This document shows, piece by piece, positions 16,406-22,773 of a DNA stretch of 64,000 nt. This DNA is from an uncultured Dehalococcoidia bacterium (GTDB lineage Bacteria; Chloroflexota; Dehalococcoidia; Lucifugimonadales; UBA1123). Where the stretch lies: positions 62,001 through 126,000 of the forward strand of contig CATOSI010000003.1 in the NCBI GenBank assembly GCA_951812505.1. The letters run 5' to 3'. The stretch's first letter is position 1. Each line of letters opens with the position of its first letter. Position numbers and translations under genes: made by a program. The notes under the pieces were generated by a model that worked only from the letters and a program-made list of their open reading frames with translations, was not told where the DNA came from and did no database searches.

Positions 16406-17383
16406 CTAAATTCCGAAAGTCCGGCCTATTTCACTCACCACTCTGTCAGAATCGGGAATGGTGGCGGCCTCGAGTTGGCCGGAGTAAGGCGCGGGCACGT
16501 CAAGGCCGCCCACACGCACGACGGGGCCATCCAGATAGTCGAAGGCTTCTTCGTGGATCGCGCTTGCGACTTCCCCCGCGAATCCGCCCGTCTGCCAGGC
16601 CTCTTCCACCACAACGGCGCGATTAGTCTTTCTTACGGACTCGGCTATCGTTTCGATATCGAGAGGCCTCAGCGTTCTCAGATCAATTACATCGGCCTGC
16701 CTGCCGCGTTCCGCCAGCTTATCGGCTGCCTCCATTGCTACGTGTGCCATGCGTGAATAGCCTATGATCGTGACGTCCGAACCTTCTCTGCGCACTTCCG
16801 CCTTGCCGAATGGCACCTCGTAGTAGTCTTCCGGCACATCTCCCCTGACGCCATAGATGAGAGCGTGTTCGGCGTAGATGATAGGGTTGTCGTCTTTGAG
16901 TGAACTGCGGATGAGCCCGAGCGCGTCATAGGGAGTGGAGGGCACGGCCACTTTGAGCCCCGGGACAGATGCGTACCAACCCTCGAAACTCTGCGAGTGG
17001 GTCGCGGCGAGTTGAGCTCCGCCTCCTGTCACCGTCCTTACCAGCATCGGCACCTTGAGCTGTCCGTTGGACATATAATGTAGCTTTGCGGCATGGTTGA
17101 TGATCTGGTCCATCGCCAGCAGTGAGAAGTTGATCGTCATGATCTCGACGACAGGCCTCATTCCTACCAGGGACGCCCCGATTGCCGCGCCGACGAAACC
17201 GGACTCGGAGATGGGCGTGTCGCGGATGCGTTCGGGACCGTAGCGTTCCAGAAATCCGCGCGTCACGGCATACGCGCCGTCATATGCGCCGATGTCCTCG
17301 CCCATCATGAATATGTCTTCGTCACTGTCCAGGGCCTCACGCAGTCCCCGGGCAATGGCTTCTCTGATCATCATTTCGGACAT
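16406..17383 (-). CDS. pdhB: Pyruvate dehydrogenase E1 component, beta subunit
   Basis: A 325-residue transketolase-like subunit with the pyrimidine-binding domain first (about 1-180, 'MGEDIGAYDGAYAVTRG', 'DTPISESGFVGAAIG') and the C-terminal transketolase domain (about 195-320). Together with E1 alpha it makes an alpha2beta2 thiamine-diphosphate enzyme that decarboxylates pyruvate and acetylates the lipoyl group of E2. Length is standard. It starts with ATG 15 bases after the E1 alpha stop, which signals tight co-expression. Sequence alone does not exclude a branched-chain or acetoin dehydrogenase. Confidence 0.92.
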   Translation of the reverse strand: MSEMMIREAIARGLREALDSDEDIFMMGEDIGAYDGAYAVTRGFLERYGPERIRDTPISESGFVGAAIGASLVGMRPVVEIMTINFSLLAMDQIINHAAKLHYMSNGQLKVPMLVRTVTGGGAQLAATHSQSFEGWYASVPGLKVAVPSTPYDALGLIRSSLKDDNPIIYAEHALIYGVRGDVPEDYYEVPFGKAEVRREGSDVTIIGYSRMAHVAMEAADKLAERGRQADVIDLRTLRPLDIETIAESVRKTNRAVVVEEAWQTGGFAGEVASAIHEEAFDYLDGPVVRVGGLDVPAPYSGQLEAATIPDSDRVVSEIGRTFGI

Positions 17384-17398
17384 AAGGTTCTCCGAGTC

Positions 17399-18373
17399 CT
17401 AGGCATATACGTTGTCGTAGAGTTCGTCGAGTTCGGGGAAAGGACTCTCTCTCGCGAACTTGACCGCCTCGTCTATCTCGTCGGCGACCTGCGTATCAAT
17501 CTCTTCCAACTCTCCGGTGGTGATAAGCCCCTCTCCGAGTGCGAGCGCCTTGAATCGGTCAATCGGGTCGTTTATCCGCCACTCCTCCACCTCGTCCATT
17601 TCCCGGTAATTCACGGGGTCGGCCATGGAGTGGCCGCGGTACCTGTACGTCATGGCCTCCAGGAACACGGGGCCTGAGCCTGCGCGAACGCGATCAATAG
17701 CGTAAGAGGTTGCCTCACGCACCGCTATGAGGTCCATTCCGTCAACCTGCGTCGCGGGAATCTTGTAGTACTCGGCGGAGTTGTATATGTCTCGCCCGGC
17801 AGCGTGGGTCATTTCGACGTGCGACCCCATGCCGTACAGGTTGTTTTCCAGCATGAAAACGACTGGCAGTTTCCAGAGAGAAGCCAGGTTCAGCGACTCG
17901 TGAAACTCTCCCTCGTTCACCGCGCCGTCGCCGAAGAACACCATCACAACGCCGTTCTGCTGCTTCATCTTGATGCCGAGCCCCATGCCTACGCCTATTG
18001 GCATCTGGCCGCCGACAATCGCGTGACCGCCCATGAAGTGGAGGTTCGCGTCGAACAGGTGCATCGAACCGCCCTTGCCTCCACTGGAGCCGGTGGCCTT
18101 GCCGCAAAGCTCGGCCATGCAGGCTTTCGGGTCCATCCCGCGAGCGAGCGCGTGTCCGTGGTCGCGGTAGTGAGTGATTATGTAGTCCTGAGGTTCCAGA
18201 AGGCTGATAGCGCCGACGGCAACCGCCTCTTCGCCTATATACAGATGAAGGAAGCCACGGATGAGACCCTGCATATAGAGCCTGCCGCTGGCTTCCTCGA
18301 ACCGTCGGATGAGAAGCATCTTCCGGTAGAAGTCGGCCACCTGCGCCTTGTCTATATTTATAGCTACTTTCAT
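17399..18373 (-). CDS. pdhA: Pyruvate dehydrogenase E1 component, alpha subunit
   Basis: A 324-residue subunit that binds the diphosphate of thiamine diphosphate. The ThDP motif begins at GDGAVNEGEFHESLNLA (about 148-164) and ends in LENN about 28 residues later. The phosphorylation-loop region 'YRYRGHSMADPVNYR' is present (about 243-258). The N-terminus 'FYRKMLLIRRFEE' is typical of PDH E1 alpha. An ATG start is clear. The 88-base spacer to lpd carries a dRS3-like palindrome. It works with the E1 beta, E2 and E3 genes around it to make acetyl-CoA. Confidence 0.93.
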   Translation of the reverse strand: MKVAINIDKAQVADFYRKMLLIRRFEEASGRLYMQGLIRGFLHLYIGEEAVAVGAISLLEPQDYIITHYRDHGHALARGMDPKACMAELCGKATGSSGGKGGSMHLFDANLHFMGGHAIVGGQMPIGVGMGLGIKMKQQNGVVMVFFGDGAVNEGEFHESLNLASLWKLPVVFMLENNLYGMGSHVEMTHAAGRDIYNSAEYYKIPATQVDGMDLIAVREATSYAIDRVRAGSGPVFLEAMTYRYRGHSMADPVNYREMDEVEEWRINDPIDRFKALALGEGLITTGELEEIDTQVADEIDEAVKFARESPFPELDELYDNVYA

Positions 18374-18404
18374 GGACTTCCTCAGTCAGTTGGCTTTTAC
18401 CGTC

Positions 18405-18424
18405 ATTCCCGCGAAAGCGGGAGT
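18405..18424. repeat. dRS3-like palindrome in the lpd-pdhA spacer
   Basis: ATTCCCGCGAAAGCGGGAGT, one base off the perfect ATTCCC-N8-GGGAAT form, followed by CCA as in the other copies. Confidence 0.75.
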
Positions 18425-18461
18425 CCATTGTCCTGACGCTCTCAAAGCGTAAGTTAGCGCA

Positions 18462-19847
18462 TCAGATATGTATAGCTTCTCCCTCCGCGGCGAGGGCGGC
18501 CTCTTTTATGGTTTCGGAGATCGTGGGGTGCGGGTGGACCAGCCAGCCGAGTTCGGCGGTCGTTGCCTCCAGCAGCTTGGTCATTCCTAGTTCGCCGAGC
18601 AGTTCCGTAACCTCGGCTCCTATCATGTGCGCGCCGAGTATCTCTCCGATTTCCTCGTCAACCACCAGCTTTATCATGCCTTCAGACTCGTTCATGGCCA
18701 GTGCCTTGCCGCTTGCCGCCATCGGGAAGCGACCCACCTTGACGGGGTAGCCCTGCTCCCTGGCCTGAGCTTCGGTAAGACCGAAACTGGCCACCTGTGG
18801 CCGGCAGTAGATGGCCCTTGGTATCTGGACATAGTCCAGCGGCTGGGGATCGAGTCCGGCAATGCACTCGACGGCCGTAACGCCCTGTGCGGACGCAACG
18901 TGCGCCAGGAGCATCTTTCCGGTAACGTCGCCTATCGCGTAGATGTTGGGGACGTTCGTGCGCATGGAGTCGTCAACGGGTATGAATCCGCGCTCGGTCT
19001 GGACTCCCGCCGCTTCCAGTCCGATTCCGGCGGTATTGCCCTGAACGCCCACGGCGACCAGAACCTTGTCGTACTCTTCAGCTTGGACGCTTTCATCGGT
19101 GGAGATGACTACCCGGGCTGCTGAGCCGCCGAGGATATCGGTAACATACGCTTGGGCGCCGGTGACGCTCTTGATGCCCTGCCGTTTGAATGAACGTTTA
19201 AGCTGGTCGCTTATCTCTTCGTCCTCGTTGGGGATGAGGCGGGGCATAAGCTCGACGATGGTGACCTCGGCCCCGTAGGCGCGCCACACATACGCGAACT
19301 CGCACCCAGTAGCGCCGCCACCAACAATCACTACGCGCGCAGGCACCTCTTTTAGCTCCAGCGCCTCGCGGCTGGTGATAACCGTCTCATGGTCTATTGG
19401 CAGACCGGGAATGTCTCGCTGGCTCGCGCCGGTGGCTACTATGATGTGGTCCGCCGACACGACGCTGCCGTCTTCGTTGATGCGGACGGTGTTCGCGTCC
19501 TGAAGCACTCCCGTCCCCTGGATGTGGTCCACCTTGTTCTTGCGCAAGAGCGAACCTACTCCTCGTGTCAGGCGACCAACCACGCTGCGACTGCGGTCAA
19601 TGGCCTTTCCGAAGTCGGGGCTTACGTCGCCAACGCCTATTCCGTATTGGTCGGCGTGTCGGATGATGCTGAGTACCTCGGCATTCCTGAGGAGGGCCTT
19701 GGAGGGGATGCACCCCCAATTGAGGCAGATTCCACCGAGTGCGTCTCTCTCGACGACCGCCGTCTTCATGCCCAACTGTCCGGCGCGAATGGCGGCTACA
19801 TATCCTCCTGGACCTGAGCCGAGAACCAATACATCATATTCAGCCAA
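18462..19847 (-). CDS. lpdA: Dihydrolipoamide dehydrogenase (E3)
   Basis: A 461-residue flavoprotein from the chosen start. It reoxidises the dihydrolipoyl group of E2 and reduces NAD+. The FAD motif GSGPGGYVAA lies near the N-terminus, the redox-active disulphide is in GGICLNWGCIPSK (about 37-49), the NAD site is VIVGGGATGCEFA (about 170-182), and the C-terminal catalytic pair is HPHPT.SE (about 440-448). TTG at 19847 is favoured: GAGG lies eight bases before it and the protein then begins MAEYDVLVLGSG. A longer TTG start at 19895 would add 16 unconserved residues. It heads the PDH operon and may also serve the glycine cleavage system. Confidence 0.93.
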   Translation of the reverse strand: MAEYDVLVLGSGPGGYVAAIRAGQLGMKTAVVERDALGGICLNWGCIPSKALLRNAEVLSIIRHADQYGIGVGDVSPDFGKAIDRSRSVVGRLTRGVGSLLRKNKVDHIQGTGVLQDANTVRINEDGSVVSADHIIVATGASQRDIPGLPIDHETVITSREALELKEVPARVVIVGGGATGCEFAYVWRAYGAEVTIVELMPRLIPNEDEEISDQLKRSFKRQGIKSVTGAQAYVTDILGGSAARVVISTDESVQAEEYDKVLVAVGVQGNTAGIGLEAAGVQTERGFIPVDDSMRTNVPNIYAIGDVTGKMLLAHVASAQGVTAVECIAGLDPQPLDYVQIPRAIYCRPQVASFGLTEAQAREQGYPVKVGRFPMAASGKALAMNESEGMIKLVVDEEIGEILGAHMIGAEVTELLGELGMTKLLEATTAELGWLVHPHPTISETIKEAALAAEGEAIHI

Positions 19848-20217
19848 AAGGCGAACCTCATCAATAGTCTTAGCAGGGTCGTCCAAACGACCCAAACTAT
19901 TCTACACCATACGGGCGAGCCGTAAAAGATTGAGATAACGACACGGCGATTGCAAAGTCCCTTATCCCTCTATAGGGGAAGGGTAGGAGGTCAATTCGGG
20001 TAAGGAGCGCGACGGTTAGTTTCTGACAAGTCTAAGAAGAGAAATCTGCATAAGTCCCATACTGGAAAATCCTCGTGCTCATCACACTCGGACGGGGTTT
20101 ATCAGGAACGAAAGCGTCTTCCCGTATCAGTGAAACCAGCCTGCGTCGAATCCCATTCTAGCTACCACCCCACGCCCACGCCAAGAATCGGCGTAGGCAT
20201 TCTTCGTCGAGACAGTC
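19848..20217. other. 370-base gap without a gene
   Basis: Contains a palindromic unit CCTTATCCCTCTATAGGGGAAGG-like (19961-19984) and the leader of the PDH operon. No convincing promoter or coding frame was found. Base composition becomes more AT-rich toward the accessory islet that follows. Confidence 0.5.
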
Positions 20218-20911
20218 TCAATGAGTCATAGGGTAGTTCAGGAGTCGTATGACGAAATCCTGTTCCTGAATCTTCTGCTCCGTAGCGGAATCTAGGTAGT
20301 CGACGCCAAGAATTTCTTCGGCCTTTATCTGCATGGTCGCATGAATCGCGCCTTGGCTTGGATATTTCCCATTGGTAGTGATTCCTCCGCGAACCTCATA
20401 AGTGCGCTTTCCCGGATGTTCCCAAGTTGACGCAGATATCAGGTCTCGTAATCTGTACCTAATGCCGAAAATGGTTGGTATCCCATTCTCCCAGAATGTA
20501 CCAACATCGTAACCAGCTTCCATTAGTCGGGTTTCGGGATTGAACGTCGTATAGGCGTCTTCGGGCTTTGACTTGGGTGGTTCGCAGTTCATCCCATGAA
20601 TCTCTAGGTGAAAGAAGTATCCGGGGATTGTCTTACGCTCGCATGGTATTTTGGTAATGCCTTCGATATACGGGTACATCCCCATACGGCTGGATGGCAA
20701 TTGAACCTCATGAAACGGGTCGTATCCATCGGGTGAACGCGAGTTTGTAGCCCCATATCGGCGGATTGATCATTGCATCCAGATAGGTCTCCCACTCATC
20801 GAGTGTCTGTTCGTGCTTTGAGCTTGGTCGCGGCAACGTTGTCTTCCTTTTGAATAGGAATCCAAGAATTGAATGGGAGCACTTGACATCCAGAAAACGA
20901 AACTTCACCAT
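20218..20911 (-). pseudogene. Unrecognised protein gene split by a frameshift
   Basis: Two overlapping frames read as one protein of about 230 residues. The front part runs from an ATG at 20911 ('MVKFRFLDVKCSHSILGF...SSKHEQTLDEWETYLDAMI'). The rear part is open from about 20780 down to the stop at 20218, and its sequence continues smoothly upstream of its first ATG ('SPDGYDPFHEVQLPSSRMG'). The frame change falls between about 20700 and 20780. The rear part has several aromatic, beta-like stretches ('GYFFHLEIHGM', 'TIFGIRYRLRDLI'). No family is recognised. Either the gene is dead or the frameshift is a sequencing error. Confidence 0.5.
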
Positions 20912-21065
20912 ACAGCGCGGCGGCCGTTTGGAGAGGACGGTTGTCGGGATAGATGGACAGATTCACCATCCCGATCCCAACGGACACGGCAAGGATGGTC
21001 ACTTCACGGACGAAGGCAAATACCGACGCGCTATTGAGGCCGCCGTTCGAGAAAACACAGCCTAG
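20850..21065 (+). CDS. Possible small hypothetical protein
   Basis: This 71-residue frame overlaps the front of the frameshifted gene on the other strand by 62 bases. Its second half looks protein-like ('GIDGQIHHPDPNGHGKDGH', then 'DEGKYRRAIEAAVRENTA'), while the first half may be non-coding. It ends 13 bases before the small Gly-rich gene and could be co-transcribed with it. No family is recognised, and the start is uncertain because no good ribosome site precedes the ATG. Confidence 0.3.
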   Translation: MNRNPRIEWEHLTSRKRNFTIQRGGRLERTVVGIDGQIHHPDPNGHGKDGHFTDEGKYRRAIEAAVRENTA

Positions 21066-21078
21066 CGAGGAGGATCCG

Positions 21079-21246
21079 ATGAATAGGACTCAAATGGCAC
21101 AAGGCAGAGGAGGTCGTGGAGGCGGTTCAAAGGGCAGTGGTGGCAAAGGAGGCGGTTCGAAGGGTGGCGGCAGGCCCGCGAATGCCCCGAGCACAACGGG
21201 CAATCCCTCCGGCGGTGGCAGGGGAAACAACCCGCCGAGGAGATAG
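21079..21246 (+). CDS. 55-residue Gly/Arg/Ser/Lys-rich low-complexity peptide
   Basis: A strong ribosome site, GAGGAGG, stands six bases before the ATG. The product begins MNRTQMAQGRGGRGGGSKGS and continues with GGGSKGGG repeats and a Pro/Asn/Gly tail ending NPPRR. It is basic, disordered and resembles RGG-type RNA-binding or condensate-forming tails. Low-complexity frames can be chance, but the Shine-Dalgarno sequence and clean start and stop argue for a real gene. The function is unknown. Confidence 0.5.
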   Translation: MNRTQMAQGRGGRGGGSKGSGGKGGGSKGGGRPANAPSTTGNPSGGGRGNNPPRR

Positions 21247-21282
21247 GCTAACTGGAAACGCTAAAAGATAGATAGGCTGCCA

Positions 21283-21423
21283 ATGCTCGGAGAACTACTT
21301 GAGTTAGTGGTGTTCGTGCTTCTTGCTGCAGGGATAGTGATTGGTTATGGCCAACCTGGAAGGCAACTACTGCGTCTAACGAGGCTAGAGTCCCTTCGCT
21401 CTCGGCTTGCCAATGGTTCTTGA
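21283..21423 (+). CDS. Possible 46-residue single-pass membrane peptide
   Basis: The frame encodes MLGELLELVVFVLLAAGIVI followed by a basic tail (RQLLRLTRLESLRSRL). One hydrophobic segment with a positively charged cytoplasmic end is a plausible small membrane protein, comparable in form to type I toxins or stress peptides. The ribosome site is weak, and the 3' half overlaps the antitoxin-like remnant on the opposite strand, so only one of the two may be real. Confidence 0.25.
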   Translation: MLGELLELVVFVLLAAGIVIGYGQPGRQLLRLTRLESLRSRLANGS

Positions 21424-21593
21424 ATCAGCGTCTCGACGTCTATGCCCAGCCGCTTGTGCAGCGCCCTCGCCATGGACATGGTGATGTCCTCTTGGTGAGA
21501 CATCACCGCGTAGCCTCCAGAGTGAGTATGTGGGAGTTCTACCATAGTACCCGCCCATCCCGGTTCCGACAACTTCACCCTTCTCCAATACAT
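21345..21593 (-). pseudogene. Remnant of a HigA-like (COG5499) HTH antitoxin gene
   Basis: Residues about 30-60 of this frame (VMSHQEDITMSMARALHKRL, then GIDVETLIQEP) match the end of the helix-turn-helix domain of HigA-type antitoxins, where 'S.vLsGKR.LSl.mirkLH..LGIp.e.Li' is usual. The preceding half does not resemble the family, and the characteristic first helix and 'SEVLNG' region are missing. No toxin gene accompanies it. It is best read as a decayed fragment. Confidence 0.4.
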
Positions 21594-21888
21594 CCGTTCT
21601 GTGCTACAATCCCACTATCAGAACAAGCCGAACAGCCCGTATAGACATAAATTAGAACTTATGACAGCGGCTCATGGGGCCAAAGAAAAAATTTTTATGT
21701 AGCTAAACTCAGGTGATCTCAGGCGGATCTCTGGTGTTCTAATTACCTGTTGGTCATCAGTCAAGCCACCTGTTGTCGCCTGTCGCTTTATAAACCAAAG
21801 TATATGACATGCTGAATTCGTTCAATGGGATGGCCGACTTTGCAAAACCCTCGACAGTTCACAACTCTCACCATATTAGGAGAAGACG
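21424..21888. other. 465-base gap without a recognised gene (first part overlaps the antitoxin remnant)
   Basis: From about 21600 onward the sequence is AT-richer and non-coding. Short stretches such as 'CAGGTGATCTCAGGCGG' and 'AGCCACCTGTTGTCGCCTG' could pair, but no known riboswitch or terminator is recognised. A ribosome site AGGAGAAG precedes the amidohydrolase start. Confidence 0.4.
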
Positions 21889-22743
21889 ATGACGACACGG
21901 ACTACCACAATTGACTCGCAGGTACACGCCTATGAGCGCGACAGTCCCGAGCGACCCTGGCATGGCCATCTGACCGGGCCGGAGGGGGTAACCGGCGACG
22001 ACATGGTCGCGGCGATGGACGCGGTCGGCGTGGATGGGGCGCTGCTGGTCTCGCCTTACTCCATGTACCGCTACGACGCCAGCTACGCGCTGGAGGTGTA
22101 CGCGAAGCATCCGGGCAGATTCGGTCTGATCAGGCCTTTCGACCCCGAATCCGATACGATTGAGGACGACATGGCCGAGTGGACCGGAACGCAAGGCGTT
22201 GTCGGAGCCCGAATCATGCTCAGTTACGGGTCTTACGAAGCCGACCACCTCGGGTTGAATCGCATACTTGCCGCGGGCGCTCAGGCGGGCATACCGATCA
22301 ACATCATGAGCTCGGGCCATCTACCCTTGGTGCGCGAACTCGCTCGCCAGAATCCCGACACACAGATAGTCATTGATCACGTGGGACTTGCTCAGCCGTT
22401 TGAGCCGCCCGCGCCGCCTGAACCATTCGCCGATCTTGACAACGTACTGTCGCTCGCCGAATTGGACAACGTGGCAATCAAGATCTCCGGGGCCTGCACA
22501 CTGTCCCACGAGCCATTCCCTTACCCCGACATCTGGGAGCCGCTGCAAAGGATATTCGAGGCGTACAGTTTGGAGCGATGCCTGTGGGGAACGGACTGGA
22601 CCAGGGCCGTAAATCTGCTGACATACGAGCAGGGCGTCGAGGCATTTCGGGTAACCGACCAACTGTCCGATTCGGAACGCGCTACGCTGATGGGCGGAGC
22701 TCTGTCGAAGGTGTATGGCTGGTCGCCCGACACAGATTCATAG
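21889..22743 (+). CDS. Amidohydrolase-2 family metal-dependent hydrolase
   Basis: A 284-residue TIM-barrel protein (PF04909-like). The first-strand metal motif is changed: IDSQVHAYE stands where families show 'DxHxH'. Later strands give 'GVVGARIMLSYGS', 'QIVIDHVGLAQP' (the His/Asp site, about 163-174) and 'CLWGTDWTRA' (about 226-235), the conserved Asp near the barrel end. Members hydrolyse lactones or decarboxylate aromatic acids; this cannot be decided here. Convergent with the FAD/Fe-S oxidase, with 30 bases between them. Such enzymes are abundant in marine Chloroflexota thought to degrade recalcitrant organic matter. Confidence 0.85.
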   Translation: MTTRTTTIDSQVHAYERDSPERPWHGHLTGPEGVTGDDMVAAMDAVGVDGALLVSPYSMYRYDASYALEVYAKHPGRFGLIRPFDPESDTIEDDMAEWTGTQGVVGARIMLSYGSYEADHLGLNRILAAGAQAGIPINIMSSGHLPLVRELARQNPDTQIVIDHVGLAQPFEPPAPPEPFADLDNVLSLAELDNVAIKISGACTLSHEPFPYPDIWEPLQRIFEAYSLERCLWGTDWTRAVNLLTYEQGVEAFRVTDQLSDSERATLMGGALSKVYGWSPDTDS

Positions 22744-22773
22744 GCTCACACTCGAAACAGCGCGATTACTCAA

